A stretch of DNA of 64,000 bases, taken from assembly GCF_046297875.1 (NCBI RefSeq), contig NZ_JBKBHD010000001.1, positions 310,001-374,000 on the forward strand, in the 5' to 3' direction. The position numbers and the translations under genes are program-made. Numbering within the stretch: position 1 is the first letter of the stretch; each line of letters starts with the position of its first letter. This DNA comes from Parvibaculum sp046297875 (GTDB lineage Bacteria; Pseudomonadota; Alphaproteobacteria; Parvibaculales; Parvibaculaceae). A model generated the notes under the pieces. It had not been told where the DNA came from, made no database searches, and worked only from the letters and a program-made list of their open reading frames with translations. Shown here piece by piece: positions 26,106 through 35,081 of the stretch.

Positions 26106-26882
26106 ATGTCCGAACCTGTGATCCATGTCGAGAAGTCCGGCGCCGTTGCGACCGTCACGCTGAACCGCCCGACCGCCATGAACGCGCTGTCGCGGGAACT
26201 GCGCACCGCCATTGCCGAGATGTTCGAGGCGCTGGAAGCCGACAAGGATATTCGCGTGGCGATCCTCACCGGCGCGGGCAAGGCCTTTTGCGCCGGGCTC
26301 GACCTCAAGGAACTCGGCTCCGACACGGGCGGCATCAATGCGACAATCGGCGACAAGGATCCCGTGACCTCGATCGGGCAATTCTCAGGCCCCGTCATCG
26401 GCGCGATCAATGGCGTTGCCATCACCGGCGGCTTCGAACTCGCCATTGCCTGCGACGTGCTGATCTGTTCGGAGAATGCGCGCTTTGCCGACACGCATGC
26501 CCGCGTCGGCATCCTGCCGGGCTGGGGCCTCAGCCAGAAGCTCTCGCGTGCCATCGGCATCTACCGCGCAAAGGAACTCTCGCTCACCGGCAATTTCCTC
26601 TCCGCGCAGCAGGCCGCCGACTGGGGCCTCGTCAACCGCGTGGTGCCGGCAGACGAACTGCTCCCCACGGCCCGCAAACTCGCCGACGACATGCTCTCCG
26701 TCGTGCCGGAATGCCTGCCCGCCTACAAGAAACTCATCGATGACGGCTTCGCCGAAGATTTCGGCACCGCGCTCAAGACCGAACGCCGCACCTCAAGCGC
26801 CGCCAACGAGGCGGTGACGCCCGACGCCGTCGCCGAGCGCCGCAAGGGCATTCAGGAACGCGGGAAGCAGCAGGCGGGGTGA
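26106..26882 (+). CDS. Enoyl-CoA hydratase/isomerase (crotonase) family protein
   Basis: A 258-residue crotonase-fold protein acting on acyl-CoA. The CoA/oxyanion block KAFCAGLDLKELG and the second oxyanion element GVAITGGFELAIACD are present. The Glu in GGFEL matches the first catalytic Glu of rat hydratase, but the second position reads FADTHARVGI, so the second Glu is absent. The protein may therefore not be a standard hydratase. GGGAGGAA precedes the ATG at 26106. The next gene begins only eight bases later but differs in base composition. Confidence 0.9.
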   Translation: MSEPVIHVEKSGAVATVTLNRPTAMNALSRELRTAIAEMFEALEADKDIRVAILTGAGKAFCAGLDLKELGSDTGGINATIGDKDPVTSIGQFSGPVIGAINGVAITGGFELAIACDVLICSENARFADTHARVGILPGWGLSQKLSRAIGIYRAKELSLTGNFLSAQQAADWGLVNRVVPADELLPTARKLADDMLSVVPECLPAYKKLIDDGFAEDFGTALKTERRTSSAANEAVTPDAVAERRKGIQERGKQQAG

Positions 26883-26890
26883 GGCTCTAG

Positions 26891-27586
26891 ATGAATCATC
26901 GATCACAGTTCGCAAATGATCTTGCCTTTGGCTTGAGCGGATGGTTGCAGCTACAAGTAGCGCAAAAGCTCGGTGATTTATCCGGCGAAGATTCGGCCCG
27001 GCTCGTTGCCGCCCAGATCGTCAATGCACAAGGACAATTTCGACCTGAAATTAGTCAGGCACCTGCAAATTGGGGAAGCGACAGCAAAAAGCGTGTCGAT
27101 ATTGCTCTCAAAGCTAGGTCGGAAAATGCATCGACATGGTACGGGGCAATTGAAATAAAGTGGCCGGGTAGAGCGTTTGACGTGGCGCAGACACGTACTC
27201 AGATCGTTCAAGATGCCATGAGGGTTGCATTGGTGCCTACCAATGGGACGAACGCCCATTTTCTGGTGTTAGGAGGATCATCTGAATCGCTATACCGACT
27301 TTTCGACAAGCCGCACAAAAAGAAAGAATTGGAAGCCGGAAGGTCAGATTTTTCAAACCTTCTGGTCCGCAATAAAATTGATGAAACCGGTGAGATGCCT
27401 TACGACATCTGGTCGTCAACGACATGGTGTGCCGCTGATCGCGTTCCAGTCGCTATGAGATCCAATATTAAGGGCAAATTGACGGCAACACTTCTTGCTG
27501 CGGCGCAAGCAAGCATTGGCAACAAAGTCGAAGGGCACGTTTTCGTTTGGCAATGCAACCGGACAAGGGGCCCCAAAGCCTCTTAA
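26891..27586 (+). CDS. AT-rich orphan gene with PD-(D/E)XK nuclease-like motif
   Basis: A 231-residue protein I do not recognise. RVDIALKA (Asp70) followed by WYGAIEIKW (Glu88, Lys90) fits the D...ExK core of the PD-(D/E)XK nuclease fold, and hydrophobic strands and a helix follow as expected (AHFLVLGG). The rest matches no domain known to me. Base composition is unlike its neighbours: 23 of the first 50 coding bases are G or C, against well over 60% in adjacent genes, and A/T-ending codons are common. It has no clear Shine-Dalgarno and no mobile gene beside it. Horizontal acquisition of a single gene is likely; a nuclease or defence role is a hypothesis. Confidence 0.7.
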   Translation: MNHRSQFANDLAFGLSGWLQLQVAQKLGDLSGEDSARLVAAQIVNAQGQFRPEISQAPANWGSDSKKRVDIALKARSENASTWYGAIEIKWPGRAFDVAQTRTQIVQDAMRVALVPTNGTNAHFLVLGGSSESLYRLFDKPHKKKELEAGRSDFSNLLVRNKIDETGEMPYDIWSSTTWCAADRVPVAMRSNIKGKLTATLLAAAQASIGNKVEGHVFVWQCNRTRGPKAS

Positions 27587-27680
27587 GGTTCGTTCTTTCT
27601 TTGATGCCCCTCCCCCGCCTGCCCCTTTTCCGCTATCCTCCCTCCCAAAGCCATTCAGAGCATTTCCGGGAGGGAGACCC

Positions 27681-29429
27681 ATGAGCCATGACATCGTGAT
27701 CCGCGGCGGGACCGTGTTCGACGGGACGGGGGCGAAGCCGCAAGAAGCGGATGTCGCCATTTCGGGCGGGCGGATCGTGGAAGTCGGCAAGGTCGCGGGC
27801 GCGGGCGCCGAGGAGATCGACGCGAAGGGTCAGATCGTGACGCCGGGCTTCGTCGACGTTCACACGCATTATGACGGCCAGGTCACCTGGGACCCCTATC
27901 TCCAGCCCTCGACCTTCCACGGCGTCACCACCGCCATCATGGGCAATTGCGGCGTGGGCTTTGCGCCCTGCAAGCCGGAGCAACGCGAATGGCTGCTCGG
28001 CCTGATGGAAGGCGTGGAAGATATTCCGGGTACGGCGCTTGCCGAAGGCATCAAGTGGAACTGGGAGAGCTTCGCCGAATATATGGATGCGGTGGAGGCA
28101 TCGCCGCTCGCGCTCGATGTCGGCCTGCAGGTGCCACATGCCGCCGTGCGCGCCTATGTGATGGGCGAGCGGGCGCCCGCGCTCGAGCCTGCCACCGAAG
28201 CGGAGACCGCCGAAATGGCGAAGCTCGTGGTCGAGGCGCTCGAGGCCGGTGCGCTCGGCTTTTCCACCTCGCGCACGGTGAAGCACAAGGACGTGAAGGG
28301 CGGCTCCACACCGACGCTCAAAGCCGAAGCGATGGAACTCCACGGCATTGCCCGCGCAATGGGCAAGGCCGGAAAGGGCGTGCTGCAGCTCATTGCCGAT
28401 TTCAAGCAGACGGATGAGGAATTCGCCATGCTGCGCGGCATGGTGGAGCTTTCGGGTAGGCCCATGTCGATCACCATCGAACAGGACGACCGCTGGCCGA
28501 CTGTCTGGAAACGCGTGCTCGACAATATCGCCGCCGCCAATGCGGACGGGCTGCCGATCCGCGGCCAGGTGCCGCCGCGCGCGACTGGGCTGCTGCTCGG
28601 GCTCACGGCCTCGCTCAACCCGTTCATCATGCACCAGACCTTCCGCCAGATCTGGGGAGCGCCGCTTGAGAGTCAAATGAAGGCGCTCCGCGATCCCGAA
28701 TTCCGCGCGAATCTCCTCGCCGAGGAGCCCGCCTACCCGGCGGGCGAGATCATCGAGATGCTCTGCGTCGCCTATCACAAGATGTTTTCGCTCGGCGAGC
28801 GGCCGAACTACGAGCCGTCGCCGGAAGAAAGCGCGAAGGCGGTGGCGGAGCGCACCGGCAAGCATCCGCGCGAAGTGGTGCTCGACTGGATGATGGAGCG
28901 CAACGGCAAGGCGCTCATCTATTTCCCGCTGATGAACTACACTCACGGCAGCCTCGCCGATGTCGAGACCATGCTCACCCATCCGAATACGGCGTTCGGC
29001 CTGTCGGATGGCGGCGCGCATTGCGGCATCATCTGCGATGCGAGCTTCCCGACGACGCTCTTGACCCATTGGGGCCGCGACCGGACGAGGGGCCGAAAGC
29101 TCCCGCTCGAATGGCTGGTGCATGGGCTTACGGGCCGCAACGCCGCGCTGGTCGGGCTTCAGGACCGGGGCGTGATCGCGCTCGGCATGAAGGCCGATCT
29201 CAACGTGATCGACTTCGACCACCTCACGCTCTATTCGCCCCATATCGTCAACGACCTGCCGGCGGGCGGAAAGCGGCTCATCCAGAAGACGGATGGCTAT
29301 ACGGCAAGCATCGTTTCGGGCGCCGTCGCCTTCCGCAATGGCGAGCCGACGGGTGCGCTTAACGGCAAGCTGGTGCGCGGCGCGCAGAAGCGGCCGGACG
29401 GCGTGCGGATTTCCGCGGCGGCGGACTGA
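27681..29429 (+). CDS. Amidohydrolase, N-acyl-D-amino-acid deacylase family (copy 2)
   Basis: A 582-residue paralog of the protein at 16392-18128. It shares the N-terminal VIRGGTVFDGTG, the metal site HTHYDGQVTWD, the Cys motif GNCGVGFAP, SDGGAH and the GDLNVIDFDHLTL end. The ATG at 27681 has GGGAGGGAG upstream; a longer open frame upstream is not needed. The two copies differ enough to suggest different substrates. It follows the AT-rich orphan gene and precedes a divergent-function beta-glucan synthase, with no obvious partner gene. Confidence 0.9.
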   Translation: MSHDIVIRGGTVFDGTGAKPQEADVAISGGRIVEVGKVAGAGAEEIDAKGQIVTPGFVDVHTHYDGQVTWDPYLQPSTFHGVTTAIMGNCGVGFAPCKPEQREWLLGLMEGVEDIPGTALAEGIKWNWESFAEYMDAVEASPLALDVGLQVPHAAVRAYVMGERAPALEPATEAETAEMAKLVVEALEAGALGFSTSRTVKHKDVKGGSTPTLKAEAMELHGIARAMGKAGKGVLQLIADFKQTDEEFAMLRGMVELSGRPMSITIEQDDRWPTVWKRVLDNIAAANADGLPIRGQVPPRATGLLLGLTASLNPFIMHQTFRQIWGAPLESQMKALRDPEFRANLLAEEPAYPAGEIIEMLCVAYHKMFSLGERPNYEPSPEESAKAVAERTGKHPREVVLDWMMERNGKALIYFPLMNYTHGSLADVETMLTHPNTAFGLSDGGAHCGIICDASFPTTLLTHWGRDRTRGRKLPLEWLVHGLTGRNAALVGLQDRGVIALGMKADLNVIDFDHLTLYSPHIVNDLPAGGKRLIQKTDGYTASIVSGAVAFRNGEPTGALNGKLVRGAQKRPDGVRISAAAD

Positions 29430-29619
29430 CGCCCGGGTTCCATCCCGGAAATATTTGCGGCCGGTCCCGGCATTCCGGAACATTGCCCTAATTTTGTCAT
29501 GGTGCGAGACGAGAAGGGCAGCGTTCCGCCGGGCTCCCGATGCGGGACGGGCGGGGCTGGGCCGCCTGCACAACGCATTGTCGCGCCGTATTCCCAGTTT
29601 CTTCCCGACGGACCGGTAA

Positions 29620-32370
29620 ATGGACAATAGCGAGAGCCCGACACCCGAACCCGAGACCAATGGTTCCGAGGCGAAGAAAAACCCCCGGTCCTGGCAGAAC
29701 TCCACCTTTGTGCGCCAGGCGATCTTTCTCTTCATCGTGCTGCCGATCGTCATTGCGGCCAATCTGGCGGTCTGGGCGGCGCTGAACCGCCCTTATGAAC
29801 CCGAGGCCTGGACCGGCGAAATCGTCGGCCTTTCCTACAGTCCCTACCGGCAGGGGCAGGACCCGCGCATGAACCGGCACCCCTCCGCCGAGCAGATCGA
29901 GGAGGACATGAAACTCCTCTCAGGCACGGTGCAGGCAATCCGTACCTACAGCATGGTCTATGGCCAGCAGCAGATTCCCGAACTTGCCGCGAAATACGGG
30001 CTGTCTGTGGCAGCGGGCGCATGGATCGGCCCCAATCTTGAACGCAACGAGGTGGAACTCGAGCGGCTCATTCAGGCCGCGCCGCGGCGCAATGTCGTGC
30101 GTGTGCTGGTTGGCAATGAAACGATCCTGCGCGACGACATGCCGGTGGATGAACTCATCTCCTATATCCGCCGCGCCAAGCAGAAGATCTGGAAGCCGGT
30201 CTCGACGGCGGAACCGCCGCATATCTGGCTCAATAATCCTGAGCTCGCCAAGGAAGTGGACTATATCGCCGTCCACCTGCTTCCCTATTGGGAAGGCATT
30301 CCGATCAACGAAGCGGTGAACGCCGTGTTCGAGCGGCTCGCGGAACTGGAAGCCGCTTTTCCGGGCAAACCCATCGTCGTCACCGAAGTCGGCTGGCCGA
30401 GCCGCGGCAAGGTGATCCCGCGCCGCCCCTATCCCGGTATTGCCGAAGCGGAACTCAGGACCGAAGCCGTCGCCTCGCTCGTCAATCAGGCGACCTTCAT
30501 GCGCGGTTTCCTCAACCGCGCCAAGGCCGAAGACCTCACCTATTACGTGATGGAAGCCTTCGACCAGCCGTGGAAGGCGTCCGAGGAGGGTGCCGCAGGC
30601 GCCTTCTGGGGGCTCTACAATGCCGACCGGCAACCGAAATTCCCGATGGCGGGCAGTATCAACGAGGCGCCGGAATGGCGCTTCTGGGCGTCCCTTGCGG
30701 CGGGCCTTGCGCTCGTGCCGGCCATGCTCTTCATGCTCAGGCAGCGCCATGTGCGACCGATGGGCGTCATCATATTTGCGGTGCTGACGCAGGTTGCGGG
30801 TTCTGCCATCGCCTGGGCAGGGCTCTCGGTCACCGGGCTCTATTTCACCTGGGTCGGCATCACGATCTGGAGTTTCCTCTTCTTCGCGCAAGGGCTGCTG
30901 CTCATCGTGCTATTGGCCGAGGCAGTGGAATTCGTCGAGGTGATCTGGACGCGGCGTGGCGAACGCCATTTCGAGCCGTTCGACGAACATGCCGTCATGC
31001 CGGGCCGCAAGGTCTCGATCCATGTGCCGATCCATAACGAGCCGCCGGAAATGGTGCGCGAAACGCTGGCCGCGCTCGCAAAGCTCGACTACGAGAACTT
31101 CGAGGTTCTCGTGCTCGACAACAACACGACCGATCCTGCCGTTTGGGAGCCAGTGCGCGATGCCTGCGCGCAGCTAGGACCGAAGTTCCGTTTCTTCCAT
31201 CTCGAAAACTGGCCTGGCTTCAAGGCGGGCGCACTCAATTTCGGCCTGGAAAAGACGGCGGAAGATGCCGAGATCATCGCCGTCATAGACAGCGACTATC
31301 AGGTGGCGGCGAACTGGTTGCGCACGCTCATCCCCTATTTCGACAAGGAAGATGTCGGCTTCGTGCAGGCGCCGCAGGATTATCGCGACCGGCACGAGAG
31401 CATGTTCAAGAATATGACCTATTGGGAATATGCCGGCTTCTTCCATATCGGCATGGTGCAGCGGAACAATTTCAATGCCGTTATCCAGCACGGCACCATG
31501 ACGATGGTGCGCAAGACGGCGCTGAAGCGCGTGGGCGGCTGGGCGGAGTGGTGCATCTGCGAGGATGCGGAACTCGGCATCAAGCTCTATCGCGCGGGCT
31601 ATGACAGCGTCTATGTGAACCACTCCTTCGGCCGCGGCCTTACGCCGGACACGCTGTCGGGTTATATCAGCCAGCGGTTCCGCTGGGCCTATGGCGCGGT
31701 GCAGATCGTCAAGCATCACTGGGATGCGCTGGCGCCCTGGGCCTCGTCGAAGCGCGGCCTTTCAGGCGCGCAGCGCTATTACTTCCTTGCGGGCTGGCTG
31801 CCCTGGTTCGCGGACGGGCTGGCGCTGCTCTTCACCACCGCGAGCATCCTGCTTTCCGCCTGGGCGCTTTATCAGCCTCACGCGGTGGCCTTGCCTGTCG
31901 CGGCCTTCCTCATCCCGACCATCGGCAGCTTCGCCTTCAAGTTCATCCGCTCGCTCTGGCTTTATGCCGTGCGCGTGCGCGACTGCAGTTTCATCGAAAG
32001 CCTTGGTGCGGGCGTCGCCGCGCTCGGGCTCACGCACACCGTTGCGAAGGCGATGCTCAACGGCATGATCACGACGAGCAAGCCCTTCATCCGCACGCCG
32101 AAATGCGAGGACAAGCCGCCGCTTGCCGCCGCCTTCATTCAGGTGCGCGAGGAGACGGTGATGCTGGTGCTGCTCTGGGGTCTCACTGCCGGCTTCCTGA
32201 TGAGCGATCATTTCGCCGACAGCCATTCGCGGCTCTGGGTGGGCGTGCTGCTGGTGCAGTCCGTGCCCTACGCCTCGGCGGTGCTGCTCTCGCTCATCAA
32301 CGTGCTGCCGTCGCTCTTCCGCCGCGACCGCAAACCCGGACCGGCGGGCGCCCTTTCGCCCGCCGAGTAA
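29620..32370 (+). CDS. GH17-GT2 fusion, NdvB-like beta-glucan synthase
   Basis: A 916-residue inner-membrane protein. A signal-anchor helix (about 30-52) is followed by a periplasmic glycoside hydrolase 17 domain (about 55-335) with acid/base Glu167 in VGNETI and nucleophile Glu256 in TEVGWPS. Helices at about 345-430 lead to a cytoplasmic GT2 domain with DSD at 557-559, ED at 648-649 and QRFRW at 685-689; further helices end the protein. GH17-GT2 proteins such as Pseudomonas NdvB make and remodel beta-1,3-linked glucans, often cyclic periplasmic glucans. This combination implies polymerisation by the GT2 domain and branching or cyclisation by the GH17 domain. It converges on copB. Confidence 0.9.
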   Translation: MDNSESPTPEPETNGSEAKKNPRSWQNSTFVRQAIFLFIVLPIVIAANLAVWAALNRPYEPEAWTGEIVGLSYSPYRQGQDPRMNRHPSAEQIEEDMKLLSGTVQAIRTYSMVYGQQQIPELAAKYGLSVAAGAWIGPNLERNEVELERLIQAAPRRNVVRVLVGNETILRDDMPVDELISYIRRAKQKIWKPVSTAEPPHIWLNNPELAKEVDYIAVHLLPYWEGIPINEAVNAVFERLAELEAAFPGKPIVVTEVGWPSRGKVIPRRPYPGIAEAELRTEAVASLVNQATFMRGFLNRAKAEDLTYYVMEAFDQPWKASEEGAAGAFWGLYNADRQPKFPMAGSINEAPEWRFWASLAAGLALVPAMLFMLRQRHVRPMGVIIFAVLTQVAGSAIAWAGLSVTGLYFTWVGITIWSFLFFAQGLLLIVLLAEAVEFVEVIWTRRGERHFEPFDEHAVMPGRKVSIHVPIHNEPPEMVRETLAALAKLDYENFEVLVLDNNTTDPAVWEPVRDACAQLGPKFRFFHLENWPGFKAGALNFGLEKTAEDAEIIAVIDSDYQVAANWLRTLIPYFDKEDVGFVQAPQDYRDRHESMFKNMTYWEYAGFFHIGMVQRNNFNAVIQHGTMTMVRKTALKRVGGWAEWCICEDAELGIKLYRAGYDSVYVNHSFGRGLTPDTLSGYISQRFRWAYGAVQIVKHHWDALAPWASSKRGLSGAQRYYFLAGWLPWFADGLALLFTTASILLSAWALYQPHAVALPVAAFLIPTIGSFAFKFIRSLWLYAVRVRDCSFIESLGAGVAALGLTHTVAKAMLNGMITTSKPFIRTPKCEDKPPLAAAFIQVREETVMLVLLWGLTAGFLMSDHFADSHSRLWVGVLLVQSVPYASAVLLSLINVLPSLFRRDRKPGPAGALSPAE

Positions 32371-32376
32371 GGCCCG

Positions 32377-33093
32377 TCAGAACCAGAAGCGGATGCCGAT
32401 GCGTAAGGCGGCCTCGTCGGTGCTTTCGCCTGCGGCGCGCGCCTGCGACGCCGTTTCGCCAAGGGCGCGCTCCCATGTGAGCGCCGCATAGGGCGCGAAC
32501 TTGCGCGTGATCTCGTAGCGAAGCTTCAGGCCAAGCTCCACGTCGGAGAAGCCGGCGCCGATGCCGCGTTCGGGCATGTCCTGCGCATAGGCGTTCACCT
32601 CGATGTAAGGTTCGGCGATGAGCTTTTGCGTCAGGGGAATATCGACGCTCTGCTCAATGCGCAGCGCGGCATCGCCATCCGTTGACAGGAATGCCGTTAC
32701 GTCCGACTCGAAGAAATAGGGCGCAAGGCCGGTGACGCCCGCCGCCGCCCATGTCTTGCTGTCGGGCTCCAGATCCTGCCGGACACCGACGAGCACATCC
32801 CAGAAGGGATGCACATTGCGCCCATAGAGAAGCTGCAGCTCCGCCTTCTCCACATCTCCATCCTCGATCTTGCCGGCGGAGCGAATCCAGACGCGCTCCA
32901 CATCGCTGCCGATCCAGCCGTCAACATGCCAGCGCCACTGGTCACCATCGCGCGCCGCGTAATCAACCTCGGTCACGACCTTGTGGAAGATACCGGGACC
33001 ATGATCCATCGCAACGACCGTGCCGGGCTCTGCACTCGCGGCGACGAGCGAGGCCAGAAGCAAGGGAATCGAAAGAAACAGGGCTCGCTTCAT
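32377..33093 (-). CDS. copB: Copper resistance protein B
   Basis: A 238-residue outer-membrane copper-resistance protein. A signal peptide (MKRALFLSIPLLLASLVAASA) precedes a beta-barrel-like domain with the CopB blocks VTEVDYAARDG, LLYGRNVHPFWDVLVGVRQDL and YEITRKFAPYAALTWER, ending in the strand RIGIRFWF with terminal Phe. CopB assists copper sequestration or export in the outer membrane together with CopA. The N-terminal Met/His-rich stretch of longer CopBs is absent. Its ATG overlaps the copA stop by one base. Confidence 0.93.
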   Translation of the reverse strand: MKRALFLSIPLLLASLVAASAEPGTVVAMDHGPGIFHKVVTEVDYAARDGDQWRWHVDGWIGSDVERVWIRSAGKIEDGDVEKAELQLLYGRNVHPFWDVLVGVRQDLEPDSKTWAAAGVTGLAPYFFESDVTAFLSTDGDAALRIEQSVDIPLTQKLIAEPYIEVNAYAQDMPERGIGAGFSDVELGLKLRYEITRKFAPYAALTWERALGETASQARAAGESTDEAALRIGIRFWF

Positions 33094-35015
33094 CAGATGC
33101 CCCCATGCCCGGCATGGCCGCCATGATGCGCCGCGCCGCCTTCATGCGAAACAGCGAGTGGCACGATAGCGCCATTGCGCGTGACAGCGGCTTCGGCCGT
33201 TTCCGGCGGCTCGACGATCAAAGCGGTCATCATGCCGGAGACCATGTGATAGAGGAGATGGCAGTGAAGCGGCCAGGCGCCCACTTCGCGCGCCGTCAGG
33301 ATCACGGAGACGGTTTTGCCAGGCGGCACGATCACCGTGTCCTTCAACGGGCGATGTGCGCCCGACCCGTTTTCCAGTTCGAAGAACATGCCGTGAAGAT
33401 GCATCGGATGCGCCATCATGGTTTCGTTCACAAAGTTGATCCGTACGCGCTCGCCATAGCGCACGCGGATCGGCGATGCTTCCTGAAAATGCCGCTCGTT
33501 CAGTGTCCAGACATAGCGTTCCATGTTGCCCGTCAGGCGAAGCTCGACGGTGCGGTCCGGTGCGCGGTTGTCGGCATGGGCGTGATGGCGGCGCAAGTCC
33601 TCATAGGCGAGAACTTTCGCGCCGGTCGGAAAGCCGGACGCCCAGCCGATGGGACGAACCGTTTCCGGGGCGGTGACGCCTTTCGCTCCGTCATGCATGT
33701 GGCTGCGGTGATCGCCCTGCCCTTCATGTCCCTTGTGCTGGTGATGATCGTGACCGGGATGCTCTCCGGGGCCGTGGTCCATGTCGTGGCCATCGTGGCC
33801 ATCGTGATCCTCCATCCTGTGACCATCGCCATGATCCATGTGGTGCCCGTCATGGTCTTGATGACCATGCCCACCCGTATCATGATTCATGTGGCCTTCA
33901 TGAGGATCGCTCTTCGGCTTCCCATGATCGCCGTGGGAGCCGTGATCATCGCCATGCACCATCCCCATATCGGCCATGCTGAGGAGAGCACGCGGGCGGA
34001 GAGACGGGATCGCCGCTTCCATACCGGGCGCCGTGGCGAGCGTCGCGCGCGCATAGCCCGAACGGTCGATGGCTTCCGCAAACACCGTCAGCGGCTGGCC
34101 GTCCGCCGGTTCCACGATCACATCATATCGTTCGGCGACGCCGATGCGCAGTTCATCGACCGTGACGGGATGGACGTCGTTTCCATCGGCCGCGACGACT
34201 TTCATCTTCGCGCCGGGAATCCTCAGATCGAAGATCGTCATGGCGGAGCCGTTGATGAAACGCAGCCTCACCTTTTCGTCCGCCGAGTAGAGGAAGGTCT
34301 CGTTTTCCTGCGGCGTCTTGCCGTTCATCAGAAATGAATAGCCGGTGACGTCGGCAAGATCGGTCGGGTCCATGCGCATTTCGCCCCAATCGGCGCGGTC
34401 CCGCAGGGCGGAGCCCAGACCGTCGCGGCGCGCATCCCGGAACAGATCGCCAAGCGTACGCTTGCTGTAGTTGTAGAAACCGGGATCGGCCTTCAGATTG
34501 CGCAGCACCTGATCCGAATCTTCCGGCGTGATATCGCTCATCAGCACAACATAGTCACGGTCTGCCGCGACGGGTGACGGCACAATCGGATCGATGACGA
34601 GTGCGCCGAGGACGCTCTGGTCCTGCGTACCGGAATGGCTGTGATACCAGTAGGTGCCGCTCTGCCTTATGTCGAAGGTGTAGGTGTAGGATTCGCCGGG
34701 AGCGATGCCCATGAAGCCATTGAAACCCGGAGAACCGTCCATCATGCCGGGCAACAGCAACCCGTGCCAATGCACGGATGTCTTTTCGCTTGTTTCGTTG
34801 GTGACGGTGATCGTTGCCTGTTCGCCCTCGGTGAAACGCAGCACCGGGCCGGGGATAGTTCCATTGATCGTCATTTTGTCGGCGGTGCGGCCATCCACTT
34901 CGACAGCCGCGGTCGACACGGTGAGGTGATACTCGCCCGCATCGGCGGGTGCGATGGTGATAGCGGCGGTCAGCAGCGCGCCAGCGGCGGCAGCCAGATA
35001 GAAGCAATCAGACAT
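33093..35015 (-). CDS. copA: Periplasmic multicopper oxidase CopA with His/Asp-rich linker
   Basis: A 640-residue multicopper oxidase that binds and oxidises copper in the periplasm. Trinuclear and type 1 copper motifs are all present: HWHG (about 82-85), WYHSHSG (about 123-129), HPMHLHG and WPLHCHLLYHMVSGMM (about 581-596). Between them, about residues 350-455, is a very His/Asp/Gly/Met-rich linker likely to bind copper. CopA proteins usually carry a twin-arginine leader; this N-terminus (MSDCFYLAAAAGALLTAAIT) has no RR motif, so Sec export is suggested. The start at 35015 has GGAAAGAGAG. It lies in an operon with the small upstream gene and copB. Confidence 0.93.
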   Translation of the reverse strand: MSDCFYLAAAAGALLTAAITIAPADAGEYHLTVSTAAVEVDGRTADKMTINGTIPGPVLRFTEGEQATITVTNETSEKTSVHWHGLLLPGMMDGSPGFNGFMGIAPGESYTYTFDIRQSGTYWYHSHSGTQDQSVLGALVIDPIVPSPVAADRDYVVLMSDITPEDSDQVLRNLKADPGFYNYSKRTLGDLFRDARRDGLGSALRDRADWGEMRMDPTDLADVTGYSFLMNGKTPQENETFLYSADEKVRLRFINGSAMTIFDLRIPGAKMKVVAADGNDVHPVTVDELRIGVAERYDVIVEPADGQPLTVFAEAIDRSGYARATLATAPGMEAAIPSLRPRALLSMADMGMVHGDDHGSHGDHGKPKSDPHEGHMNHDTGGHGHQDHDGHHMDHGDGHRMEDHDGHDGHDMDHGPGEHPGHDHHQHKGHEGQGDHRSHMHDGAKGVTAPETVRPIGWASGFPTGAKVLAYEDLRRHHAHADNRAPDRTVELRLTGNMERYVWTLNERHFQEASPIRVRYGERVRINFVNETMMAHPMHLHGMFFELENGSGAHRPLKDTVIVPPGKTVSVILTAREVGAWPLHCHLLYHMVSGMMTALIVEPPETAEAAVTRNGAIVPLAVSHEGGAAHHGGHAGHGGI

Positions 35016-35081
35016 GATCTCTCTTTCCTCTTTGCCGGAATAAAAGCGCACAAAGGCACCAGACTTCGGAGGAAGAGCGAT

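Noticed and set aside
27633..29762. Open frame of 709 codons opposite the second amidohydrolase
   Set aside because: Shadow of a recognised gene in a high-GC genome; composition is biased and no motif is visible.
33533..33883. Met/Thr-rich open frame opposite-phase to the CopA His-rich linker
   Set aside because: Arises from the repetitive CAT/GAC codons of the linker read out of phase.
33780..33960. Repetitive DNA inside copA suggesting a CRISPR-like or satellite array
   Set aside because: The repeats are irregular His/Asp/Gly codon runs in frame; there are no spacers or constant-length units.
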